DNA from: Opitutia bacterium
GTDB taxonomy: Bacteria > Verrucomicrobiota > Verrucomicrobiia > Opitutales > Opitutaceae
NCBI GenBank assembly: GCA_003157575.1
Contig: PMKA01000363.1
Location: 236 to 9,252 of the forward strand
Direction: 5' to 3'
DNA length: 9,017 bases
How positions within the stretch are numbered: the stretch's first letter is position 1; every line of letters starts with the position of its first letter. Below, piece by piece: positions 1 to 7,057 of this stretch. Under the pieces are notes generated by a model, which was not told the DNA's origin, did not search any database, and saw nothing but the letters and a program-made list of their open reading frames with translations. The translations under genes and the position numbers were made by a program.

Positions 1-412
1 TTGCCGGATGCCCCGGTCGCTCCAAAAATATGAACTCGATCATCCGGACGAGTTCAGCGGCATCCTTCCACAGGTTCATCCTCGGCAGCTGGTCTGCGCC
101 GATGATCCAGTACAGCTGATCGTCTGGAAACAAAACGCGAAAATGGCGGACCGTGTCGATGGTGTAGCTCACCCCGCCGCGCTTCAGTTCCACCTCGGAT
201 ATTTCAAACCGGCCGTCGCCTGCCACGGCCGCGCGCAGCATCGCGAGACGGTCCACGGAACCTGCCTGAATCTCCTGCGGCTTGAGCGGCGCCTGCCCGG
301 CCGGCACAAAAAACAGACGGTCGAGTCCGCACTTCTCGCAGGCATCCTGCGCCGCGAGCAGGTGTCCGAAATGCACCGGATCAAAACTGCCGCCTAGAAA
401 TCCGATCTTCAA
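1..412 (-). CDS. nadD: Nicotinate-nucleotide adenylyltransferase (NadD), N-terminal part, cut by window edge
   Basis: NadD transfers AMP from ATP to nicotinate mononucleotide to make deamido-NAD, a cytoplasmic step of NAD synthesis. About 137 residues are visible and the C-terminal third lies beyond position 1. The protein opens LKIGFLGGSFDPVHFGHL; GSFDPVHFGHL (residues 8-18) is the nucleotidyltransferase signature, with His14 and the GH pair (16-17) contacting ATP. Further in come FFVPAGQAPLK and WIIGADQLPRMNLW, the latter matching the family's conserved G-(A/S)-D-x-L segment near the nicotinate site. The C-terminal ISSTxxR-type motif is not in the window. The start is TTG at 412-410: an in-frame TGA lies 24 nt upstream and no ATG, GTG or other start codon falls between them, so the TTG is forced. 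No clear Shine-Dalgarno sequence precedes it; a short CCCG/CGGG hairpin does. It follows the GH2 gene by 108 bp on the same strand but is a housekeeping gene unrelated to sugar use. That gap shows only a weak 5-bp CCGGA/TCCGG hairpin and no U-run. Confidence 0.93.
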   Translation of the reverse strand, partial: MKIGFLGGSFDPVHFGHLLAAQDACEKCGLDRLFFVPAGQAPLKPQEIQAGSVDRLAMLRAAVAGDGRFEISEVELKRGGVSYTIDTVRHFRVLFPDDQLYWIIGADQLPRMNLWKDAAELVRMIEFIFLERPGHPA

Positions 413-520
413 GCCGGTCGCCCGTCGAGCGGGTCAGGGGTTGGTGCCGTTGCGGCGGTGACAGATCATGCGGTGTGTCGATGCCTGCGATACCTACCGG
501 AGATTCCTTCCGGGGCAAGG

Positions 521-2776
521 TCAAATGCGAATGACCCCCGCCAGCGGGCCGCGGGTTGCATGCACCACGAACCCGGCGGAATCCGCCGGCACGCCCACCA
601 CCGCCGTCGCCACGCCTGCCTCCGCCTTGATGCGGCCCGGACTCAGCAGACACCCGGCGCCCTCCAGGCGAAAATCCACCCATTCGCCATCATCGATGCA
701 CAATGTGCCGCCGGCGTCCTGGACCGACGCGTGGATGAAGAGAAGGTCGGGTTCCCCCGGGGCGGCCACAATCCCCGCGTTGCCGGCCTCCAGCTCAAGC
801 GCCGCCGCCGCTCCCGGCGTCGAGACCTGGTGCCGCGCCACCGGCCTGCCCGCGATCAGGCCGATGGCCTCCAGCGTGCCGACCACATACGCCACCGCCT
901 CAAACAAGAATGGAGGATGCGGAAGGTGCTGCGTCTCCCAGGTGCGCTCGGGAGTCCGCGTACCGAGCGACACGCCGTTGAGCTTCAGCTCCACCTCCTC
1001 GCAATTGCTGAAAACCAGGACGCGGCAGTCGGACCGGGGCGTCCAATGGGAGGCAATATGGACCACCGCCCCCCCCTCCCAGTTGTCTCCGTTCTCGGAG
1101 GGGTCGCGCTGGCTGCGGTAGAAATAGTAGGAAAATTTAGGCAGCCGGAAAACATCGGCCACCCCGACCTTGGCCCGGATCGGATGATAACCCCGGGCAT
1201 AGTCGAACATCGCCCACTGGCCGTCAAACGCCGCAGGCGACGCAAGCGTGTCGTTCAGCGCCACCATGTGATTCCAGGCCTGGCGTCGCATGCCGCGCTC
1301 GCCGTCCGCACGGGATTTCCGGCTGTTCGCCCAATCGGCGAGCAGACCGCTCCCGGTCCGCTGGTCAAAACCTTCGTTGGCCGCGTAATACTCCCAGTCG
1401 CCATATTCCGCCACGACCAGGGCCTTGTCGCCATTGGCCCAGCGGTGGATCTGGCCGTGTTGCCGGGAATGCATGTACACGTCGTAGCGGTCGATCCATC
1501 CGCAGGTGAACATCTGGTCGCCCGGGTATTCTTCATGGCCGATCTCCCTCATCCGCTCCATGAACCCTTCATCCATCCCGGTCTCGTTGAGCGAGAGCTC
1601 CCACAACACGACGCTGGGATGGTTGCGGTCCCGCCGGATCAGCTGGCGCGCATTCTCGAAACAGGCCTCCTGAAAGCGCGCTCCTCCCATGAACTGCCAG
1701 CCGGGAATGCAGGCCATCACCACGATCCCGAGCCGGTCGCACGCGTCGAGAAAGTGGGGCGAATGCGGATAGTGCGCCAGGCGGACGTAGTCGAAACCCG
1801 CCTCCTTGATCTTCAGCGCATCCCGGTAGTGGGCGGCGCGCGGAGCCGCATAACCGGCATAGGGGAATTCCTGCAGACGGTTGGTGCCGCGCAGGCGCAT
1901 CCGCCTGCCGTTGATCTGGAAACCTCCCGACCGGCTGAACGCAATCCGTCGGATACCGAAGCAAACCGTCGCCACATCGACCGGCTCCCCTTCCGCGCCG
2001 GCAACCGCAACCGTGGCGCGATGGAGCACCGGCCGGTCCGGACTCCATTGCGCCGGCGCCGTGACCGCCAGATCGCACTCAAAATGCCGGCTCCCGCCGG
2101 CCTCAAGATCGAGCGACGAAATCACCTGCCGGGCGACCTCGCGGCCTTCCGCGTCGCCGATTGCGACCTGAAGCTGGAATCGCCGCCGCTCCGTGCCGGC
2201 GTTTCGCACATGAGTGCGGACCCGGACGACGGCCTGTTCCGGCGATGCCTCCAGCGTCCGGACGAACACCCCTCCTCCAGTTTCCACCGCGGCCCCGACC
2301 GGATCTGTAATGTGGAGTTCCGGGGCAATCCTCACCCGCGCGTCGCGGTACAGGCCGCCGTACCAGCACGAATCCAGCTCATCCAGCTTCTTGCCCGGCG
2401 GGATGTCGGGATTCCAACGGTTGTCCAGTTCGAGTTCGAGCGCGCAGTGCCCGTGCGCGACGAAAATGTGCTCCGTCACATCGATCTCGAACGGGAGGTA
2501 GCCGCCCTCGTGACGGAAGACCTCCCCTCCATCGAGAAAAATTCGCGCAGCCTGCATCGCCGCGCCAAATTGCAGGAAATAGCGCCGCCCGGGCAACGGT
2601 GCGCCCAGGTCGAGCATGCGCCGGTACCGGCACAACCCGAGCCAGTGTTCCTGGCCGTCGAGGTCGCTGATGAACGGACTGTGCGGCAGGTCCACCGTCT
2701 CCCACTGCGCCGCCGCCCGGTCCTCGCCTTCGCGACGGAACAGCCACTGGCGATCAAGACTGAGGTAGGTTGACAT
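521..2776 (-). CDS. Glycoside hydrolase family 2 enzyme (beta-galactosidase-like, DUF4982 type), cytoplasmic
   Basis: This is a retaining exo-beta-glycosidase of family GH2, most likely a beta-galactosidase or a related beta-glycosidase. The 751-residue protein appears complete, with an N-terminal jelly-roll sugar-binding domain at about 1-155, an immunoglobulin-like domain at about 165-275, a TIM barrel at about 280-555, a DUF4982-like beta domain at about 580-645 and a C-terminal beta domain at about 655-750. The catalytic acid/base is Glu398 in LWELSLNETG, following HPSVV, and the nucleophile is Glu457 in LVVAEYGDWE. RGTNRLQEFPYAGYA and VRLAHYPHSPHFLDACDRLGI mark the barrel, and FDYARGYHP with DVFRLPKFSYYFYRSQRDP marks its end as in DUF4982-type members. 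There is no signal peptide, so it should act in the cytoplasm on sugars imported by the symporter encoded at 5612-7057. The ATG start suits the domain start (residues 1-13 read directly into the jelly roll), although no clear ribosome-binding site is present. It lies 92 bp after the LacI gene, and that gap may hold its own promoter. Family is secure; the exact sugar is not. Confidence 0.93.
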   Translation of the reverse strand: MSTYLSLDRQWLFRREGEDRAAAQWETVDLPHSPFISDLDGQEHWLGLCRYRRMLDLGAPLPGRRYFLQFGAAMQAARIFLDGGEVFRHEGGYLPFEIDVTEHIFVAHGHCALELELDNRWNPDIPPGKKLDELDSCWYGGLYRDARVRIAPELHITDPVGAAVETGGGVFVRTLEASPEQAVVRVRTHVRNAGTERRRFQLQVAIGDAEGREVARQVISSLDLEAGGSRHFECDLAVTAPAQWSPDRPVLHRATVAVAGAEGEPVDVATVCFGIRRIAFSRSGGFQINGRRMRLRGTNRLQEFPYAGYAAPRAAHYRDALKIKEAGFDYVRLAHYPHSPHFLDACDRLGIVVMACIPGWQFMGGARFQEACFENARQLIRRDRNHPSVVLWELSLNETGMDEGFMERMREIGHEEYPGDQMFTCGWIDRYDVYMHSRQHGQIHRWANGDKALVVAEYGDWEYYAANEGFDQRTGSGLLADWANSRKSRADGERGMRRQAWNHMVALNDTLASPAAFDGQWAMFDYARGYHPIRAKVGVADVFRLPKFSYYFYRSQRDPSENGDNWEGGAVVHIASHWTPRSDCRVLVFSNCEEVELKLNGVSLGTRTPERTWETQHLPHPPFLFEAVAYVVGTLEAIGLIAGRPVARHQVSTPGAAAALELEAGNAGIVAAPGEPDLLFIHASVQDAGGTLCIDDGEWVDFRLEGAGCLLSPGRIKAEAGVATAVVGVPADSAGFVVHATRGPLAGVIRI

Positions 2777-2847
2777 GCGGCAGAGAAGCGGTTCCGGCGG
2801 CGATTGTTACTATTTCAATTCTAATCACACTATTTGATCCCGGGTGC
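2777..2847 (-). promoter_or_regulatory. Putative promoter/operator region of the GH2 gene
   Basis: Between the LacI stop and the GH2 start there is a distinctly AT-rich patch (about 2804-2838) in an otherwise GC-rich window, as expected of a promoter. Read on the minus strand, TAGAAT (2823-2818) resembles a -10 hexamer, but the nearest -35-like TTGCAC (2849-2844) is 20 nt away, which is too far for a standard promoter. The exact hexamers are therefore uncertain. The patch also carries the ACTATTT direct repeat and an imperfect ATCA-N7-TGAT inverted repeat (2824-2838), either of which could bind a regulator. Its presence suggests GH2 can be transcribed separately from the upstream operon. Confidence 0.4.
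2809..2835. repeat. Direct repeat ACTATTT, two copies 20 bp apart
   Basis: The plus strand reads ACTATTTCAA at 2809-2818 and ACTATTTGAT at 2829-2838, a 7-bp exact repeat whose starts are 20 bp apart, close to two helical turns. I did not find the heptamer pair in the gap upstream of the symporter. Same-face spacing is typical of binding sites for a regulator bound in tandem. The repeat lies 33-59 bp upstream of the GH2 start codon. Chance recurrence in an AT-rich patch remains possible. Confidence 0.4.
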
Positions 2848-2878
2848 AAAAAAGAGAAGCCGGCGGGCTCAGGCCACC
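2848..2878 (-). terminator. Weak candidate Rho-independent terminator after the LacI gene
   Basis: On the minus strand the LacI stop codon lies inside a short imperfect hairpin (about 2878-2862: GGTGGC, loop CTGA, GCCCGCC with one bulge). It is followed after about eight bases by six Ts (2853-2848). The stem is short and bulged and the T-run is slightly displaced, so termination would be partial at best. If real, it would separate the symporter-glycosidase-regulator operon from GH2. Confidence 0.25.
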
Positions 2879-3996
2879 GAATCACGTTCGATCAACCGAA
2901 CCGGCAGGATCAGGTTCTTCCGGGCCGTGCGGTCGCCCGCCGTCAGCCGCTCGATCATCGCAACCGCCTTTTCCGCCATCTCCTTCAACGGCTCCTCGAT
3001 GGTCGTCAGCGGCGGGTTCTGAAGCGCCGATATCCCTGCGTTCTCGCCTCCGATCAGGGAGATTTGTTCGGGCACCTTGATGCCCATGACATAACTCAGA
3101 ACATGAAGGCATTCGATCGCCTGAAAGCTGGATCCGGGCACAAAAATACAATCCGCCCCGGCCCGCACGACGCGCGTGATCACGGACAGATTGCTCACTT
3201 CGCGGCCGACCAGCAGAAGCAGCCGCTCGTCCGGCTGGACGGACGCCTCCTCCATCGCCTTCCTGTACCCGCGCAAGCGTTCGCGAAACGGAGCGACGTC
3301 CGCGCCGAGAAAGGCGAGCCGGCGACGTCCGCGCGCCAGAAAATGCCGGGCGGCCAGGTACCCGGCGTTGTAATGATCGGAACAGACGGCGCTGTGGCCT
3401 TCAGGCAGTTCAAAGCGGTCCATGTAGACCACCGGCATCCGCGCCTCGAGCTTCTCAAGCAACGCGAGCAGGCGGTGCTCGTACGTCACCGCCACGACAC
3501 CGTCCAGGAAGCTCCCGGGCAGCTGTTCGAACGGGTCCGTGGGCAGCACGACACCGACATTGCGCCGGGAGAATGCGAACGAAAGATGGGCCGTCAGCGT
3601 CGCTGCATAGCCCTCAATCCGGTCGGTGAAGGTCGGCTCCGACAGGATCGCAAACTGCCGGGCGCGAACCGAGGCCTGCGGCTTCAGATTCAGCTCGCGG
3701 GCGCACCGCAGCACGCGTTCGCGAGTATCCGCCTTCACCTTGTCGCGGTTGTTGAGCACGCGGCTCACCGTGCCCGGCGACACCTTGGCCAGCCGCGCCA
3801 GATCGTAGATCGTGGCTCGCTTTCCGGGGCGGGACTCGGATTTGTTGGGGCTCATGGGCCATCGCGATGCGGCGGGCAGCTCGGCTGCCGCATTCGACTC
3901 GGTTGCCGCCAAGTGTGGCGGCGCCGGATGCGCTTGGCAATCCCGGTCGGCGGATGCGCCTGTCCTGGCCGCGGGCGTTGCAGGCGTGGGGGTCAT
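2869..3996 (-). CDS. LacI-family transcriptional regulator, probable local sugar-responsive repressor
   Basis: This is a DNA-binding regulator expected to control the locus in response to an imported sugar. In the 375-residue form the LacI helix-turn-helix runs from about 61 to 83 (ATIYDLARLAKVSPGTVSRV, then LNNRDKV), with the headpiece to about 108. A periplasmic-binding-protein-like effector domain fills 115-375, with DGVVAV, MPVVYMDRFE, DHYNAGYLAARHFLARG and ISLIGGENAG in the expected order and a complete C-terminus. The start at 3996 makes an ATGA overlap with the upstream glycosidase and follows a G-rich stretch (GGGGGG, 7 nt upstream). It adds a 47-residue Pro/Ala-rich extension. The alternative ATG at 3855 gives a 328-residue protein of usual family layout but has no visible ribosome-binding site. 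The hinge is unusual: ASVRARQF occupies the place where most members carry a leucine that inserts into the operator. Family is certain; start and ligand are not. Confidence 0.92.
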   Translation of the reverse strand: MTPTPATPAARTGASADRDCQAHPAPPHLAATESNAAAELPAASRWPMSPNKSESRPGKRATIYDLARLAKVSPGTVSRVLNNRDKVKADTRERVLRCARELNLKPQASVRARQFAILSEPTFTDRIEGYAATLTAHLSFAFSRRNVGVVLPTDPFEQLPGSFLDGVVAVTYEHRLLALLEKLEARMPVVYMDRFELPEGHSAVCSDHYNAGYLAARHFLARGRRRLAFLGADVAPFRERLRGYRKAMEEASVQPDERLLLLVGREVSNLSVITRVVRAGADCIFVPGSSFQAIECLHVLSYVMGIKVPEQISLIGGENAGISALQNPPLTTIEEPLKEMAEKAVAMIERLTAGDRTARKNLILPVRLIERDSVA

Positions 3997-5615
3997 CGAT
4001 TTGCCCCCCCGGCCGGGCGGATTTCGGCCAGTTCCGCGGCGATCAAACTGAAGGACATCGGCGGAACCACCTGTCCTGCCGGTCCGCTCCCATCCGCGCC
4101 CGTCCGCGACGGCGCCTTTTCCGTTGCGAGCGAAATCGTCCCGATCAAGACAATCGGGATTTCCCCGGACTCCGGCGCGCGCAACACCACGCGGCGGGCA
4201 ACCGGAGATTTATTGAGCACAAGAAGGCGGAGCTGCCGGCCGTTTGGCGGCAAGAATGCCAGCGCCGGAACATCCGTCCTGCTGGCGACCGCGGACACCC
4301 GGTTGCATCCTGCCAGCGAGGAGACCATGCGAAACATGTTGCAGGATGGCGTCCGCGAAAACGGAGGACCGCCGGTCACAATGCTCGGAAACCGCGCCGC
4401 GCCCGGCCAGACCGCCGGGTTTGAGCGCCAGACCAGGGGCCACAGGCAGGCGATCTCAACCCGCGCCTCAATGAACTGCATCAACATCTCCGCCTGGATC
4501 AGCGCGCTCAACGCCGGCGGAAACTGCCAGCTGTCCTTGCCCGGCCCGATGTTCCATTCCAACACCGTGACCCCGATCCCCGGATGGCCGGCCCTGGCGC
4601 ACGCGTCCCGCACGCGGGCAATTTCGTCCCGGTAGGTCATGACCTGGGCGGCAGGCTTCCATTGGTCGCTGCTTTCCATGGGCGTCCGCGCCTCCCAGCG
4701 GGCGCGTGACGAGCGCCCCCATTCCCAGTAATAGTGGACATCGACGAAATCGACGACGTCCCCCGTCGCGCGGACGAAATTCTCAAGGCGGGTCCAGTCT
4801 CCAATCTGGGCGGAAGACAGCGGATTGACGATCAGCCGCACCTGAGGGAACTCCTTCTTGATCGCACGACCGTAATCCAGGATTTCCTCGATGTAGTCCT
4901 GGTCGGACATCGTGATGTTCGCTTCCACGTTCCATGGCTCGTTGTCCAGATACCAATAGGTGACCTGGTAGCCGCGCTGCTTGCAGTAGCGCAGCCAGTC
5001 GAGCGCCTCGGCGAGCCCGTCCTCCCGCCGGTGGTGCTTGCGGCCGGACGAAAGATTCAGACCGACGACCGGCTCGGCGCCCAGCGCCTGGCAACAGGCC
5101 ATGTACCGGTCGAAATCCATGAACCGCTTGTTGCCCGCCCAATCCTGCGGAGGAACCCATGTGGCCTGAAATCTTCCCCGTCCGACGGCGGAACCCCACA
5201 CCTTGGGATCGTCCCAGAGATCCTCATAGCCATTCACGCCCGGACTCCGCCAATGAAAGAACGACGTCTCCTGGCCGCCGGGGTACCGCAGCGCCCTGAT
5301 CCCGGCGTACCGGAGCGACTCGGCGATGCCGCCCGTCCGCCAGATTTCAGCGGTGTCGTTGAAGTAACTGAGATTCATCCCGAGAAAATGCGCGGGCACC
5401 GCGTCTCCCTTGCGATCGGGATCGACGGCAATCTCGACGGATGCGTCAGGCGTCGCGACCTGGCTTCCCCTGGCTGGGCTGCCCAGGAAAACCGCAGCCG
5501 TGCCAAGCAACAATGGAGTCCACCAGCCGTGCCCACGCCCGCAAGCCGCGGATTCGCGCAGCCCGGGTGGATTGTCGTGGACCGCAACCGGCCGGCTGTT
5601 GGTCGAAATATTCAT
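3993..5615 (-). CDS. Exported clan GH-A glycoside hydrolase, GH51-like (possible alpha-L-arabinofuranosidase)
   Basis: This is a retaining glycosidase with a TIM barrel, most like GH51 alpha-L-arabinofuranosidases, which remove arabinose side chains. The protein has 540 residues. An n-region of about 30 residues precedes the hydrophobic stretch WWTPLLLGTAAVFLG (31-45), with likely signal cleavage near ARG-SQ (49-52), so it is probably periplasmic or secreted. The barrel spans about 60-440. RYPGG (110-114) followed by FFHW matches the GH51 RYPGGN loop, Glu226 in YLDNEPWN is the likely acid/base, and Glu353 in TVLEWNIG is the likely nucleophile. A C-terminal beta-sandwich follows at about 450-535. 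The 127-residue gap between catalytic Glu residues is near that in GH51 (175/294 in the Geobacillus enzyme, from memory). Position 115 is Gln rather than the usual Asn. The frame stays open for another 100 codons upstream, but that stretch lies within the symporter gene; ATG 5615 forms an ATGA overlap with the symporter stop. Clan is secure, family less so (GH39, GH30 or GH79 relatives are possible). Confidence 0.85.
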   Translation of the reverse strand: MNISTNSRPVAVHDNPPGLRESAACGRGHGWWTPLLLGTAAVFLGSPARGSQVATPDASVEIAVDPDRKGDAVPAHFLGMNLSYFNDTAEIWRTGGIAESLRYAGIRALRYPGGQETSFFHWRSPGVNGYEDLWDDPKVWGSAVGRGRFQATWVPPQDWAGNKRFMDFDRYMACCQALGAEPVVGLNLSSGRKHHRREDGLAEALDWLRYCKQRGYQVTYWYLDNEPWNVEANITMSDQDYIEEILDYGRAIKKEFPQVRLIVNPLSSAQIGDWTRLENFVRATGDVVDFVDVHYYWEWGRSSRARWEARTPMESSDQWKPAAQVMTYRDEIARVRDACARAGHPGIGVTVLEWNIGPGKDSWQFPPALSALIQAEMLMQFIEARVEIACLWPLVWRSNPAVWPGAARFPSIVTGGPPFSRTPSCNMFRMVSSLAGCNRVSAVASRTDVPALAFLPPNGRQLRLLVLNKSPVARRVVLRAPESGEIPIVLIGTISLATEKAPSRTGADGSGPAGQVVPPMSFSLIAAELAEIRPAGGANR

Positions 5616-7057
5616 GCCGGACCCGGGTCTTGCCGAAGCGGAGTCACGCCTTGTTCCGCGCTTCCGCCTGTCCTGGAGCGGCGGGCTTCCAGCACCCGCC
5701 GCGTCTCCTCCGCCCGTTGGGCCGTCAATGTGTAATACCGCAACGTCACCATCGCCAGGACGGCCGTGACCGACGCCGACCCGACCAGAAACAGGCGCAT
5801 CGTCGTGAATGTCCCGGACGCCTGCTGCCCGCCGAGCTTCTGGTCGAAGCCCGAGAGCACCAGCGTGAACCCGGTTCCGAGGAAGGACAGCGAAACCGCC
5901 ATCTTTTGTATCCACGAGAAGATCGCGCCAAACATCCCCTCCCGGCGCTGACCGGAGGCGAGTTCATCCTCGTCGCAGATGTCAGCCAGCATCGAGGCCA
6001 TGAGGACGTTGACCGCAATCCAGATCGGCCCGCAGAAGACGGGATCGAGGAAGATCAACCACGGATGCCCGGGGGAGAACACGAACCATTTGGCGATGCC
6101 GCCCGCAAACGTCAGGCCATAGATCGCGATCAACGCCCGGCGTTTCCCAAGGCGGCCGGAGATCCAGACCACGACCGGAATCGCCGCAAACCCCACGATG
6201 GCATAACCCGCCGACAGAAAGCCCTTCCAAAGGGTTCCGGTGAGCACGTCGCCGTGGAACATGTAATAGACCAGGACATATTCATCGAGGCTGCTGGCAA
6301 ACATCCCCGCCAGCACGTTCAGGATTGTGAGAATGATCAGGATGAAAAACGGACGGTACCGCACTGCCTCCCGCACGCTGGCCCAGAGCTTCACCGGCGC
6401 CTGCCTCTCCGCCACGTGCTGGAACCTCTCGCGCACCAGCAGGCCCGGGAGCATCCCGATTCCCGTCATGAAGACCAGGCCCACCATCCAGTTCACCACC
6501 CTCACGCCCTGAAGCTTCGAGGCGAAGAAGGCGATCTGCGAAAGGGGGAAAATGAACTTGTAGACGAGCTCGCCGGCCTTCTGGAAAAACGAGCAGAATG
6601 CCATCACGCTCGTGCGCTCGTTGTAGTCCGGCGTGATCTCGTAGGTGAGACCCGAATACGGCACCCCGAAGATCGTGTACCCGATGAAGAAGAGGATCGA
6701 AGACAGCACGAAGTACGTCAGTTTGGCGAACTCGGACCAGCCGGCCGGCACCATCCAGACCAGGCCGTAGGTGATGCCCATGATCACCGCCCCGAGCACG
6801 ATGTAGGGGCGCCGGCGCCCCCAGCGCGAACGGGTGTTGTCGGAGATCTTGCCCATCACCGGGTCGAAGAATGCGTCGAGCACCCGTGGAATGCAGAGGG
6901 CGATTCCCAACAACCCCGGGTTCACGCCAAGGGTCATCTGGTAGACCGGCGCGGCCATGCTGTAGATTCCAACGTAGCCGAAAAACGACGCGAGCGTCCC
7001 GACCCCCAAAGCGGTCTTTGCGGCAGTTGAAACGTGCGTTGTGCGCGGGGCTTCCAT
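5612..7057 (-). CDS. GPH-family sugar:cation symporter (MelB-like MFS transporter)
   Basis: This inner-membrane symporter belongs to the glycoside-pentoside-hexuronide family of the major facilitator superfamily and imports a sugar or small glycoside with Na+ or H+. The 481-residue protein has about twelve hydrophobic segments. DAFFDPVMGKISDNTRSRWG (61-80), then RRRPY, is the family hallmark; Asp61 and Asp65 match the cation-site aspartates of MelB helix II. VPYSGLTYEITPDYNERT (132-149) is the conserved loop 4-5 segment. SMLADICDEDELASGQRREG (355-374), with Lys385 in WIQK, matches the conserved loop and helix XI region. The last ~35 residues form an Arg-rich hydrophilic tail. An in-frame TAA lies just 12 nt upstream of ATG 7057, so no longer start exists; there is no Shine-Dalgarno sequence next to it. 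The stop overlaps the next gene as ATGA. Its place between an outer-membrane receptor and two glycosidases suggests it imports the product of the periplasmic enzyme. The substrate cannot be read from sequence. Confidence 0.93.
   Translation of the reverse strand: MEAPRTTHVSTAAKTALGVGTLASFFGYVGIYSMAAPVYQMTLGVNPGLLGIALCIPRVLDAFFDPVMGKISDNTRSRWGRRRPYIVLGAVIMGITYGLVWMVPAGWSEFAKLTYFVLSSILFFIGYTIFGVPYSGLTYEITPDYNERTSVMAFCSFFQKAGELVYKFIFPLSQIAFFASKLQGVRVVNWMVGLVFMTGIGMLPGLLVRERFQHVAERQAPVKLWASVREAVRYRPFFILIILTILNVLAGMFASSLDEYVLVYYMFHGDVLTGTLWKGFLSAGYAIVGFAAIPVVVWISGRLGKRRALIAIYGLTFAGGIAKWFVFSPGHPWLIFLDPVFCGPIWIAVNVLMASMLADICDEDELASGQRREGMFGAIFSWIQKMAVSLSFLGTGFTLVLSGFDQKLGGQQASGTFTTMRLFLVGSASVTAVLAMVTLRYYTLTAQRAEETRRVLEARRSRTGGSAEQGVTPLRQDPGPA

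Noticed and set aside
413..520. Terminator in the GH2-nadD gap
   Set aside because: The only hairpins have 4-5 bp stems and no T-run follows on the minus strand.
381..683. Minus-strand open frame of 100 codons between GH2 and nadD
   Set aside because: It overlaps the GH2 C-terminus and the nadD start in another frame, is Gly/Arg-rich and lacks motifs.
458..2773. Plus-strand open frame of 771 codons
   Set aside because: It lies opposite the GH2 gene, is rich in Arg, Pro and His with no recognisable motif, and is a typical antisense shadow in GC-rich DNA. GH2 has clear catalytic motifs.
2770..4635. Plus-strand open frame of 621 codons
   Set aside because: It runs opposite the LacI gene and the glycosidase C-terminus and has low-complexity Arg/Gly/Ala composition with no domain signs.
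4734..5735. Plus-strand open frame of 333 codons
   Set aside because: It lies opposite the exported glycosidase, whose paired catalytic Glu motifs show the true coding strand.
5616..5915. N-terminal 100-codon extension of the exported glycosidase
   Set aside because: It overlaps the symporter coding sequence, has shadow-like composition, and would bury the signal peptide. The ATGA junction at 5615 is the better start.
5441..7030. Plus-strand open frame of 529 codons rich in His, Arg, Glu and Asp
   Set aside because: It is the antisense of the symporter gene; antisense of hydrophobic codons gives such charged composition. The symporter motifs are unmistakable.
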